NCBI RefSeq assembly: GCF_902364365.1 | Contig: NZ_CABJDN010000017.1 | Coordinates: 1-34,334, forward strand | Source of the DNA: Bacteroides intestinalis | GTDB taxonomy: Bacteria > Bacteroidota > Bacteroidia > Bacteroidales > Bacteroidaceae | Direction: 5' to 3' | Length of the DNA stretch: 34,334 nucleotides | Shown: positions 25,982 through 34,334 of the stretch, piece after piece | Numbering within the stretch: position 1 is the stretch's first letter | Layout of the letters: each line of letters starts with the position of its first letter | Notes under the pieces: model-generated | Database searches by the model: none | The model's input: the letters and a program-made list of their open reading frames with translations, nothing else | What the model was told of the DNA's origin: nothing | Translations under genes and position numbers: made by a program

Positions 25982-28900
25982 ATGAAGCAGAAGATTTTAA
26001 GATTCTTTTCTGATGCAAGGGTTAGGATGGTACTCCTCTTCCTGATTTCTACAGTTTACGTTCAAGCCCAGTCGGGCAGAATCGTTACGGGTGTTGTTAA
26101 AGATGCTACGGGCGAGACAGTTATTGGGGTAAATGTTACTGTAAAAGGTAATGCTGCTTTGGGAACAATTACCGATTTGGACGGTAAGTATTCATTGAAC
26201 GTTCCCGCGCAAAAGTCTACTTTGGTATTCTCATTTATTGGTTATCAAACCATAGAAAAAACAATTGATGCCAACACAAGAACTTTGAATGTCACCATGG
26301 CTGAAGATTCTAAGTTGCTGGATGAAGTTGTGGTAGTAGGTTATGGTACAATGAAGAGAAAGGACGTAACAGGTGCTGTGGCACACATTGGCGAAGAAGT
26401 GACGAAGAATAGAGCTGCAACGAATGCTCTCGATTTTTTGGTTGGTACTGTTCCCGGTGTACACATCACTCCTTCTACTAATGCAGCTGGTGGTGCTTCC
26501 GGACTCCTGATCCGTGGTAAGCAGTCCTTGAAAGCCAGTACTTCTCCTTTGATCGTTTTGGATGGTGTTATATTTTACGGAAGTATTGATGATATTAATC
26601 CGAATGATATCGAAAGTATGGATATCCTGAAGGACGCCAGTTCTACTGCTGTTTATGGTTCAAAAGGTTCGGCGGGTGTTATTCTTATTAACACTAAAAA
26701 GGGTTCTACTGAAAAACCGATTATTAATGTAAGCACAAAGATCGGTGTGGCACAAGCAACCTTTATGCCTCAAATGCCTACTGCAGAACAGTACATGCAG
26801 AGACGTTCTGACTACTACAAAACAATTGACTACTTTAAACCGGGTGAACAACAAAAAGGTTTGGGATATTATGATAATCCTGATAACTTGCCTGATGGCG
26901 TTTCTCGTGAACAATGGGCTGGTTATGATAATTCTTTCTCCGGTGACTACATTGAAACCTGGATGCAACGTCTGGAATTCAATCCTATTGAAGTTACTAA
27001 CTACAAGGCCGGCAAATTCGTTGACTGGATGGATCTTGTTTACCAGAATGGCTTGAGACAAGATTACAGTGCATCTGTTTCCGGTAAGACAGCAAGAACC
27101 AACTATTATGTAGCATTGGGCTATACTAACAATGATGGTATTGTTGTCGGTGACCAGTTCCGTGCTTCAAGATCACGTGTGAACTTGGATACTGAAATTA
27201 CAAAATGGTTGAATATCGGTTTGAATGCACAGTTCGTTCATAAAGGTACGGATAACATTTCAGCAGATACCGGTGCGGCTAAAGCAGCCAGCCCTTTCGG
27301 TGATGTTTATGAGGCTGATGGAAGTATCAAAGTTAGACCTTGGGATGATAACCGTATTGCTAACCCATTGCTGAACCGTTCTGTAGACGATAAGTATTAC
27401 AGAACTCAGAATTTCAACTCAAGTGTTTATGGTAAGTTGACTCTCCCGTTTGGATTTACATGGCAGACTACTTTCAACGTGCGTTATGGTTGGAGAAAAG
27501 ACTACTATTTTGACTCTGATATCAAACCGGGTGTAGTAGCTGGTGGTAAAGCAAAACGTGAAGACTACTCTGACTACGAGTGGAGTATTGACAATATGCT
27601 GAAATGGAATCGTACTTTTGCTAAAATTCATAACTTTGACTTCACTTTCGTATATACTGCCGAAAAATACCAGAACTGGAAGAGTACAGGAAACAATGAA
27701 GGTTTCCAACCTAATGGAACTCTGAGCTATCACGCTATTCAGTCAGGTATCACTCCTACTGTCAACTCAAATGATGAAATGCAAACAGGTAATGGTTTGT
27801 TGTGGCGTTTGAACTATTCATTGATGGATCGTTATTTGTTGACCGGTTCTGTACGTCGTGATGGTTTCTCTGCATTTGGACAGAACAATCCTTATGGTGT
27901 ATTCTCTACAGTTGCTGCCGGATGGCGTATTTCAGAAGAAAAGTTCCTGAAAGATGTAAAATGGATTGATAACCTGAAACTGCGTCTCTCTTGGGGACAG
28001 ACTGGTAACCGTGACATCGGTCGTTATGCAGCCTTCTCAAGATTGACAATTACCAACGTTATCCAGAATAGTGTAAATTATAAAGGTGTATATCCTTCTG
28101 GTCTGGCCAATAGAGACCTGAAATGGGAAACTACTACCGGTCTCAACTTTGGTGTTGACTTCGGATTGTTCAACAACAGACTGTCCGGTTCGGTAGAACT
28201 TTATAAGAACAAAACAAACGACTTGTTGATGGACCGTGCTATGCCTGAGATCTCAGGATATGGTTCAATCGCTTCTAACTTGGGAGAGATTGGTAACAAG
28301 GGTGCTGAGTTGACTCTGTCAAGTATAAATATTAATACTCCTAATGTACGTTGGGGTACTACATTTACTTATTCTACTAATAAGAACGAAATCAAGCACC
28401 TGTATGGTGATATGATTGATGTATTGGATGCAGATGGTAATGTGATCGGTCAACGTGAGGATGATGACGTTCAGAATGGCTGGTATATCGGACATGCTAT
28501 CGATGAAATCTACGATTATAAGTGGATTGGCGTATGGCAACTGGGTGAAGAACTGGAAGCTGCAAAATATGGTAAGCAACCGGGTGACCCGAAATTGCTG
28601 GACGTTAATAATGACGGTAAGATCAATACAGATGATAAGCTTTGGTTGGGTACAAAAACTCCGAAACATCGTATGACTCTGAGCAGTAACCTGACTCTGT
28701 TCAAATGTATCGACTTCTCTTTTGTGCTGCGTGGAGAGTTTGGTTGGATGGATATCGACAACTTGCCGAGAAACGAAACAAACCGTTACTACAATACTTC
28801 AAACTCTGTTTGGACTGAGTACTGGACACCGTGGAATCCGAATAGTAAATATGCCCGTCTGGGTGCAAACATTGATAGCCCGGGTGTGAATATTTACGAG

Positions 28901-29104
28901 AAGAGAAACTATGTAAGAATGCAGAATATGGCATTGTCTTATTCATTCCCGAAGAAGTTGATCAACAAATTCATGATTGATAACCTGAGATTCAGTATCA
29001 ATGTGGACAATGCATTCGTTATCTCTAAATGGAGAACATCTGATCCTCTGACTAAAGCCATTACTCCACGTATCTGGACATTTGGTGTGAACATTACCTT
29101 GTAA
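25982..29104 (+). CDS. SusC-like TonB-dependent outer-membrane transporter
   Basis: A 1040-residue outer-membrane channel that imports oligosaccharides with energy from TonB. In order: signal peptide (ending VYVQA), a carboxypeptidase-D regulatory-like domain with GVVKDATGETVIGVNV and TDLDGKYSLNVP, the SusC-type junction DEVVVVGYGTMKRKDVTGAV, the plug domain with GLLIRGKQSL and DASSTAVYGSKGSAGVI, and a long beta-barrel ending in the expected aromatic/hydrophobic FGVNITL. I start at 25982 because the upstream in-frame ATG at 25928 overlaps the promoter and would put 18 residues before the signal peptide. susD follows after 35 bases, the standard transporter pair arrangement. Confidence 0.97.
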   Translation: MKQKILRFFSDARVRMVLLFLISTVYVQAQSGRIVTGVVKDATGETVIGVNVTVKGNAALGTITDLDGKYSLNVPAQKSTLVFSFIGYQTIEKTIDANTRTLNVTMAEDSKLLDEVVVVGYGTMKRKDVTGAVAHIGEEVTKNRAATNALDFLVGTVPGVHITPSTNAAGGASGLLIRGKQSLKASTSPLIVLDGVIFYGSIDDINPNDIESMDILKDASSTAVYGSKGSAGVILINTKKGSTEKPIINVSTKIGVAQATFMPQMPTAEQYMQRRSDYYKTIDYFKPGEQQKGLGYYDNPDNLPDGVSREQWAGYDNSFSGDYIETWMQRLEFNPIEVTNYKAGKFVDWMDLVYQNGLRQDYSASVSGKTARTNYYVALGYTNNDGIVVGDQFRASRSRVNLDTEITKWLNIGLNAQFVHKGTDNISADTGAAKAASPFGDVYEADGSIKVRPWDDNRIANPLLNRSVDDKYYRTQNFNSSVYGKLTLPFGFTWQTTFNVRYGWRKDYYFDSDIKPGVVAGGKAKREDYSDYEWSIDNMLKWNRTFAKIHNFDFTFVYTAEKYQNWKSTGNNEGFQPNGTLSYHAIQSGITPTVNSNDEMQTGNGLLWRLNYSLMDRYLLTGSVRRDGFSAFGQNNPYGVFSTVAAGWRISEEKFLKDVKWIDNLKLRLSWGQTGNRDIGRYAAFSRLTITNVIQNSVNYKGVYPSGLANRDLKWETTTGLNFGVDFGLFNNRLSGSVELYKNKTNDLLMDRAMPEISGYGSIASNLGEIGNKGAELTLSSININTPNVRWGTTFTYSTNKNEIKHLYGDMIDVLDADGNVIGQREDDDVQNGWYIGHAIDEIYDYKWIGVWQLGEELEAAKYGKQPGDPKLLDVNNDGKINTDDKLWLGTKTPKHRMTLSSNLTLFKCIDFSFVLRGEFGWMDIDNLPRNETNRYYNTSNSVWTEYWTPWNPNSKYARLGANIDSPGVNIYEKRNYVRMQNMALSYSFPKKLINKFMIDNLRFSINVDNAFVISKWRTSDPLTKAITPRIWTFGVNITL

Positions 29105-29139
29105 TCTGATAGAACGAATAATTAAATAAAGATATTCAA

Positions 29140-30960
29140 ATGAAAACAAAGAAATATATACTAAAAGGCTTGGCCACTTGCCTGGTAGCAGCCAGTCTCT
29201 CAGCCTGTGTTGATCTTGAACCCAAAGCGATGTCGTTCCTGACACCGGAGAACACTTTTGTGGACAAAGCGGGTTTGGAAACCATGCTTCGTCTTTGCCG
29301 TAAGCAGATGAATTTTGAATGGTTCGGAGATGCATTCAACTCTGGAAACTGTGAAACCTATTCTGTATATGAATATGCCTGGTCTGACTTGGCTGTAATG
29401 GGTGGTCCTGAGACGAAGGAGATCCATAACATGGTGACTCAGTTGACTCCTACGACTAATATGTACCTGCATTTGCGTTACTGGGTTTTCGGATGGAATG
29501 GCATTAAATATGCCAATACAGTAATTACCCGTGCTCCTGAAGCTTCGGATATGGCATCGGAAGAAGACCGGAATGCTTGTTTGGCAGAAGGATATTTCCA
29601 CCGTGCTTATTGGTACTATTTGTTAGTAAATCAATTTGGTGATATACCTTGGATCAATGAAGAAATTACCGGAGCAAAACTGGACTTTAATACAGTTTCC
29701 CGTAAGACTATTCTGGCAAATATCAAGAAAGATATGGAATATGCCGTACAATGGTTACCTCAGGAAGTGATTCGTGGTGCTGTGAGCAGAGCTGCAGGTG
29801 AGCACTTGCTGGCTAAGATTTGTCTGGCTACCGGTGATTTCCAACAGGCAGTAGATGCAACTACCCGATGCATTAACAATTACGGATTACGTCTGATGAC
29901 TGAGCGTTTCGGTATCAATATGGATGATAAGACTAAAGATGTATACAATGACTTGTTCCAGGAAGAGAATATCAGCCTTGTTGAAAACAAAGAAGGTATC
30001 ATGATCGGTCAGGAAATCTATGGTTTGGATGGATGTTCCTCTCCGAGTGGTTCAAAACGCAAACGTAACTTCGTGCCGCAATGGCATGCAGGAAGTAAGG
30101 TGAAAACACCGGACGGTAAAAATGGAACAACCGATGCTTCCGGAATCTACGATGGATATGAACAATTGGAAGAATTGGGTAGAGGTCTTGCTAAGATACG
30201 TCCTACTAACTATGCTCAGTATTCATTGTGGAGCAATTGTGGTGATGATATGCGTCATAATTCTAATAACTGGTTTGATAAATCACGTATCACTTACAAT
30301 TTGCCGGCTTCAAAGGGTGGCAGTGCTACTTATTTTGGTCAACCGGTAAATCCTGCTTATTGTTCAGATACCATGCGCTGCTACTTCTCCTTTCCGATTG
30401 TAAAGGTTTTGGTTGACAAAGATGATCCGAATGCCGGAGGTAAAGTGCCTGTAGGTGGTTTCACCGACCAGTACATCTTCCGTCTTGCTGAAACTTATCT
30501 GAACAGAGCTGAAGCATATTGGTGGTTAGGAAAGAACGATCTGGCTACTGCTGATGTGAATACAATCCGTCGTCGTGTAAATGCTCCGGAATTTTCATCA
30601 GTTACATTGGAAGATATCCTGGATGAAAGAGCCAGAGAGTTGTTCCTGGAAGATCATCGTAAGACAGAACTGACCCGTATCGCTTTCCTGAAAGCTGAAA
30701 AGGGTGTAGATGGATATTCTCTCAATAATTTTTCAGAGAAGAACTGGTATTATGACCGTGTTATGGAGAAGAACAACTTCTTTGCAGAAGAATATTATTA
30801 TTCAACGAATGCTTTCATTATGAAACCGTACCATGTGTTGTGGCCAATTCCGCGTAATGCTATAGAATCCAATACACAAGGTCGCATTAACCAGAATTAT
30901 GGTTATGATGGTTATGAAGATAATATTCCGGTAGAAGAACTTGAACAAAGATATAAATAA
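29140..30960 (+). CDS. SusD-like surface glycan-binding lipoprotein
   Basis: A 606-residue lipoprotein that caps the SusC channel and binds the glycan. The lipobox is LSAC (Cys22), followed by VDLEPKA. The conserved family parts are the N-terminal TPENTF region, helical repeats (YFHRAYWYYLLVNQFGDIPW), and the C-terminal block FRLAETYLNRAEAYW ... NTIRRRVNAP ... DERARELFLEDHRKTEL, ending with IPRNAIESN. At 606 residues it is towards the long end for the family, so extra loops may shape the binding face. It lies between susC and a surface-type GH43 gene 10 bases downstream. Confidence 0.96.
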   Translation: MKTKKYILKGLATCLVAASLSACVDLEPKAMSFLTPENTFVDKAGLETMLRLCRKQMNFEWFGDAFNSGNCETYSVYEYAWSDLAVMGGPETKEIHNMVTQLTPTTNMYLHLRYWVFGWNGIKYANTVITRAPEASDMASEEDRNACLAEGYFHRAYWYYLLVNQFGDIPWINEEITGAKLDFNTVSRKTILANIKKDMEYAVQWLPQEVIRGAVSRAAGEHLLAKICLATGDFQQAVDATTRCINNYGLRLMTERFGINMDDKTKDVYNDLFQEENISLVENKEGIMIGQEIYGLDGCSSPSGSKRKRNFVPQWHAGSKVKTPDGKNGTTDASGIYDGYEQLEELGRGLAKIRPTNYAQYSLWSNCGDDMRHNSNNWFDKSRITYNLPASKGGSATYFGQPVNPAYCSDTMRCYFSFPIVKVLVDKDDPNAGGKVPVGGFTDQYIFRLAETYLNRAEAYWWLGKNDLATADVNTIRRRVNAPEFSSVTLEDILDERARELFLEDHRKTELTRIAFLKAEKGVDGYSLNNFSEKNWYYDRVMEKNNFFAEEYYYSTNAFIMKPYHVLWPIPRNAIESNTQGRINQNYGYDGYEDNIPVEELEQRYK

Positions 30961-30970
30961 GTAGAATACA

Positions 30971-32002
30971 ATGAGAAGTAAGTATATTTTGTTTGCCTTG
31001 GCTCTGACAGGAGCCTTGGCATCCTGCTCGGACGATGATAATAAAGGAAATACAAATTATAAGAATCCTTATTCTAATCCGCTGACGGATTACAGTGTAG
31101 GTGACCCTACCATCTGGAAAGAAAATGATCATTCATTTTATGTATATGCTACCAATACATCTGTGATTCGTAAGTCACAAGACTTGATTCATTGGACAGA
31201 TGGAGGCCCGATGTTCGCAAAGAAACCTACATTCGTTACAGAATCAGGTGCAGCTGTCTGGGCGCCGGATATCGAAAAGGTTGGTGATAAATTTATCCTG
31301 TATTATGCTATGTCTGCCATGGGTAAACCTGCAACTGCCGGTATTGGTATTGCTTCTGCAGATTCTCCCGAAGGTCCTTTTACTTTGGATATCTCTGTTG
31401 ATGGAAAAGGAAAGCTGTTCACTTCAAGTGAAATTGATGTAAGAAACTCTATTGACCCTTGCTTCTTTGAGGATAATGGACAGAAATGGTTGGTTTGGGG
31501 TAGTTTCAACGGCCTGTATGCAGTAAAACTGAATGCTGACGGAACGAGAGTATATCCTGATATTGCAACTGCTAAGAAAGAAAGAGTACAGGTTGCGGGT
31601 ACTGCTTTTGAAGCACCTTACATCCATAAGCGCGGTGATTATTACTATATGTTTGCATCTGTAGGTTCGTGCTGTAACTCTATGTTGAGTACGTATACTA
31701 CTGTTGTCGGACGTTCTACTTCTTTCTTAGGTCCGTACGTGAATAAGAATGGAGAATCAATGCTTGATAATAAATATGAAGTTCTTATCAGAGCTAATGA
31801 TCGCTTTGTAGGTCCTGGCCATAATTCGGAGATTGTGACGGATAGCGAAGGTAATGAGTGGATGTTGTATCACAGTTATGACAGACACACTCCAAGCAAA
31901 GGACGTTATCTGATGATCGACCGGATTGTTTGGGAAAATGATTGGCCGGTAATTGCTGGTAATAGTCCATCTACCGAAGCAGAAGCACCGGTTTGTAAAT
32001 AG
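30971..32002 (+). CDS. GH43 glycosidase, surface lipoprotein (copy a)
   Basis: A 343-residue five-bladed-propeller GH43 enzyme. The signal is a lipobox LASC (Cys18) followed at once by SDDDN, the acidic tail linked in Bacteroidetes to export to the cell surface. Catalytic carboxylates are all visible: D45 (GDPTIW, base), D162 (NSIDPCF, modulator) and E214 (AFEAPYIHK, acid). The GSCCNSMLSTYTTVVGRS block recalls arabinanase-type GH43 subfamilies. Placed directly after susD, it is likely to trim the polymer outside the cell, for example at arabinofuranosyl or xylosyl/galactosyl residues, but subfamily and linkage are not settled. Copy b follows after 13 bases and is a clear paralogue. Confidence 0.9.
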   Translation: MRSKYILFALALTGALASCSDDDNKGNTNYKNPYSNPLTDYSVGDPTIWKENDHSFYVYATNTSVIRKSQDLIHWTDGGPMFAKKPTFVTESGAAVWAPDIEKVGDKFILYYAMSAMGKPATAGIGIASADSPEGPFTLDISVDGKGKLFTSSEIDVRNSIDPCFFEDNGQKWLVWGSFNGLYAVKLNADGTRVYPDIATAKKERVQVAGTAFEAPYIHKRGDYYYMFASVGSCCNSMLSTYTTVVGRSTSFLGPYVNKNGESMLDNKYEVLIRANDRFVGPGHNSEIVTDSEGNEWMLYHSYDRHTPSKGRYLMIDRIVWENDWPVIAGNSPSTEAEAPVCK

Positions 32003-32015
32003 TAATAGTGAATAT

Positions 32016-32993
32016 ATGCAGAAAATATTGTTAATAGGAGCCTTTCTCGCCATAAGCTGTCTGCTTATGGCGAAAAAGCCCGTCAAGAGCTATCAGAATC
32101 CGGTTATAAACTATAGTTTGCCTGATCCTTCTATTATCAAAGGGGAGGATGGCTACTATTACTTGTATGCCACCGAAGATATCCGAAACTTGCCTATTCA
32201 TCGTTCGAAAGACTTGGTGGAGTGGGAATATGTGGGTACTGCTTTTACTAAAAGCACTCGTCCGGACTTTGAACCCAAAGGAGGATTATGGGCTCCTGAT
32301 ATCAATAAAATAGGTGATAAATATGTACTTTATTATTCCATGTCCGTTTGGGGAGGCGAGTGGACTTGTGGCATCGGATGTGCTACTGCCGATAAGCCCG
32401 AAGGCCCTTTTAAGGATCATGGGAAAATGTTCCGTAGCAATGAAATCAATGTGCAGAATTCCATAGATCCTTTCTATATGGAGGATGGAGGAAAGAAATA
32501 TCTCTTCTGGGGTAGTTTCCGTGGAATTTATGGTATTGAACTGTCGGATGACGGACTTTCTATAAAGAAAGGCGCTAAACTCCGTCAGGTAGCGGGGACA
32601 GCCTATGAAGGAACATATATTCATAAAAAAGATGGCTATTATTATTTCTTTGCATCCATAGGTACTTGTTGTGAAGGATTGAAGAGCACTTATACTACAG
32701 TTGTAGGTCGTTCGAAGAAGCTTTTTGGACCTTATGTTGATAAAAGTGGTAAGAAGATGCTGGATAACCACCATGAAGTACTGATTCATAAGAATGATGC
32801 TTTTGTTGGTACCGGGCATAATTCAGAGATTGTAACGGATAAAGCAGGTAATGACTGGATGTTCTATCATGCGGTGAGTACTAAAAATCCCGGAGGTCGT
32901 GTGTTGATGATGGATAAGGTTAATTGGAAAGACGGATGGCCATCAGTGGCCGGCAATTCTCCATCGATAGAAGCCGAAAGACCTGAAATGTAA
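32016..32993 (+). CDS. GH43 glycosidase, probably periplasmic (copy b)
   Basis: A 325-residue GH43 paralogue of copy a, at roughly half identity by eye. The catalytic set is intact: D37 (PDPSI), D151 (NSIDPF) and E198 (YEGTYIHK). The acid motif changes from EAPYI in copy a to EGTYI, and the tryptophan-rich loop VWGGEWTCGIG is longer than in copy a, so the subsite differs. I start at 32016, not at the in-frame ATG at 31953, which lies inside copy a and would add 21 polar residues before the signal peptide. The signal ends near LLMAKK. A Cys at residue 15 has a poor lipobox and hydrophobic followers, so secretion to the periplasm by signal peptidase I is favoured. Confidence 0.9.
   Translation: MQKILLIGAFLAISCLLMAKKPVKSYQNPVINYSLPDPSIIKGEDGYYYLYATEDIRNLPIHRSKDLVEWEYVGTAFTKSTRPDFEPKGGLWAPDINKIGDKYVLYYSMSVWGGEWTCGIGCATADKPEGPFKDHGKMFRSNEINVQNSIDPFYMEDGGKKYLFWGSFRGIYGIELSDDGLSIKKGAKLRQVAGTAYEGTYIHKKDGYYYFFASIGTCCEGLKSTYTTVVGRSKKLFGPYVDKSGKKMLDNHHEVLIHKNDAFVGTGHNSEIVTDKAGNDWMFYHAVSTKNPGGRVLMMDKVNWKDGWPSVAGNSPSIEAERPEM
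32047..32073 (+). other. Hairpin inside the GH43b signal-peptide codons
   Basis: A perfect 10-bp inverted repeat, tcgccataag / cttatggcga, with a 7-base loop ctgtctg, lies 31 bases after the GH43b start codon. Allowing one mismatch it extends to 14 bp, and the descending arm runs into aaaaa. It is unusually regular for coding sequence and could slow early translation or process the operon message. Confidence 0.5.
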
Positions 32994-33015
32994 AATAGTA
33001 AAATGAAGATTGAAT

Positions 33016-34334
33016 ATGAGGTTAAAAAGATTGTTTTTAGGGATAATGCTTTCTGTGGGCATTGTAAATATAGGAGCGGCAAATTATACTCCTGAGAATG
33101 TTTCCATTTCTTTAAAAGTTCCGGGTAATGACGCCCAGCACTATTCACTGACTCTCCAAAAGCAGCAGGACGGTGTGTATACCTGCCAGTCTTCCGAGCA
33201 GTTACCATTGGTTATTACCCGCCAGGTAGTTGATAAAGATGGCAAGCAGCGTATTAACGTTGTCATCACGGCCTTGGATACTGTTTATTTCAATTATGGC
33301 GAGCAAATAAAAACCGGATACCGGCATTCTGATTGCCAGTTCTACATGCCCGGTTTCTGGTACCGCCAGAATCTTCGTTCTCCCGAAAAGGCCCCTTCTT
33401 TCCATATCTCGGATAGCTGGCTGGTACGCGAAGACCGTCTGAGTACTCCTCTGACTGCAGCCTTCAATTCAAGTAAAGGTAAGTCCATGTCAGTCATCCG
33501 CATTGACAAGTTTGACAAGGAGGCTTTGGCTACTCATAAAGAAGGCGAGGTTATTGTCTCCGGTGAGACTTCCATCGGCTATACCGGCTTCGAGAACATA
33601 GGTGGCATGACTGTCCTTTCCTATGGTTTCCCTTATAAGGAGGCTCCCAAGACTTATATCCGTAAACTGACTCTTGCTCCTTCCGTTGAGGCTTTCCAGC
33701 TGCTTCGCAAGGGTGATAGCATTACCCTGACCTGGGAACTGTCCGAGATTGATGCTGCCGACTTCTCCGAGTGCGTACAACGTACCTGGGAGTATTGCTA
33801 TGACACGAACCGTCCCCAACCCGTGAATACCCCTTATACGGTGGACCGTATGAAAGATGTGCTGAGTAATTTCTTTGTGGAGAGTTATGTGAATACTACT
33901 CCTACCCATTACTATTCGGGCGTTGAGCTGAAGACAGCCACCTGTGCCAGTACTGATGTTGCCGAAGTCGGCTTTGTGGGTCGTACGTTGCTTAATGCCT
34001 TCAATGCATTGGAATACGGTTCCCAGCAGAACCGTCCTGAACTAGTGAACAGTGCTAACAGTATCTTTGATACTTATCTTACGAACGGTTTCTCTCCTGC
34101 GGGCTTTTTCAATGAGGTTGTCCATTATAACCGTGATTTTAAGGAACCTAATCTTAGTATCCGCCGCCAATCGGAAGGTGTGTATGCAATTCTTAATTAT
34201 CTGGATTATGAGAAGCAACACAAGCGTAAACATCCCGAATGGGAAAAACGTCTGAAGGTTATCCTGGACAGTTTCCTTCGCCTTCAGAATGCTGACGGTA
34301 GTTTCCCCCGTAAGTTCAAGGATGATTTCTCTAT
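33016..34334 (+). CDS. Large exported protein, 3' end outside window; putative glycosidase
   Basis: The frame from ATG 33016 is open to the window edge, giving 439 residues with no stop. A signal peptide (MRLKRLFLGIML..., ending near GAA) is followed by a beta-rich region (about 25-240) and then a helical region with FVGRTLLNAFNALEYG, GFSPAGFFNEVVHYN and QNADGSFPRKFKDDF, which looks like the first part of an (alpha/alpha)6 barrel. This layout suits uronic-acid-acting families such as GH154 beta-glucuronidases, but I cannot confirm the family. It follows GH43b by 22 bases in the susC operon. Codons here use more C-ending forms, and two sampled 60-base lines (33661, 33781) are 53% G+C, higher than the susD lines I sampled. 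Confidence 0.8.
   Translation, partial: MRLKRLFLGIMLSVGIVNIGAANYTPENVSISLKVPGNDAQHYSLTLQKQQDGVYTCQSSEQLPLVITRQVVDKDGKQRINVVITALDTVYFNYGEQIKTGYRHSDCQFYMPGFWYRQNLRSPEKAPSFHISDSWLVREDRLSTPLTAAFNSSKGKSMSVIRIDKFDKEALATHKEGEVIVSGETSIGYTGFENIGGMTVLSYGFPYKEAPKTYIRKLTLAPSVEAFQLLRKGDSITLTWELSEIDAADFSECVQRTWEYCYDTNRPQPVNTPYTVDRMKDVLSNFFVESYVNTTPTHYYSGVELKTATCASTDVAEVGFVGRTLLNAFNALEYGSQQNRPELVNSANSIFDTYLTNGFSPAGFFNEVVHYNRDFKEPNLSIRRQSEGVYAILNYLDYEKQHKRKHPEWEKRLKVILDSFLRLQNADGSFPRKFKDDFS

Overview
The window looks like part of a polysaccharide utilization locus (PUL) from a gut-type Bacteroides. The evidence is a SusC/SusD pair, a hybrid two-component system (HTCS) regulator with periplasmic propeller repeats, many exported glycoside hydrolases, lipoprotein signals with an acidic SDDD tail after the cysteine, -7 promoter boxes of the Bacteroides type (TAnnTTTG), and starts without clear Shine-Dalgarno sites. 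All genes lie on the + strand. I saw no tRNA, rRNA, CRISPR array, transposase or phage gene.

Layout. 1-75 is the tail of an unrecognised gene. 97-2396 holds an exported aldose 1-epimerase-like lipoprotein and the first GH105 (unsaturated uronyl hydrolase), closed by a 17-bp terminator-like hairpin. 2397-2739 is non-coding and carries a striking 33-bp perfect inverted repeat. 2740-4290 is an exported serine-type sulfatase. 4291-4814 is non-coding, with five 22-bp tandem repeats, a hairpin and the HTCS promoter. 4815-8840 is the HTCS. A first operon (9032-20112) encodes GH105, GH2, a secreted FAD-dependent oxidoreductase, a GH130-like protein, a second GH105 and GH115. After a 240-bp gap with three palindromes come GH31 and a GH63/GH37-like protein (20353-25646), then a terminator. 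A second operon starts near 25930: susC, susD, two tandem GH43 genes, and a large exported protein cut by the window edge.

How they work together (inference from families). SusC/SusD and probably the surface GH43 lipoprotein capture and trim a glycan. Periplasmic exo-enzymes then remove uronic acids (GH105 x3, GH115), neutral sugars (GH2, GH31, GH43, GH130-like, GH63-like) and sulfate. The HTCS senses a released oligosaccharide. A shared 22/27-match element sits exactly 58 bp upstream of the -7 boxes of both the enzyme operon and the susC operon, and is the best candidate HTCS operator. The substrate cannot be read from the sequence. A uronic-acid-rich branched glycan (arabinogalactan/gum, rhamnogalacturonan side chain or ulvan-like) is plausible. 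No polysaccharide lyase lies in the window although three GH105 enzymes expect lyase products.
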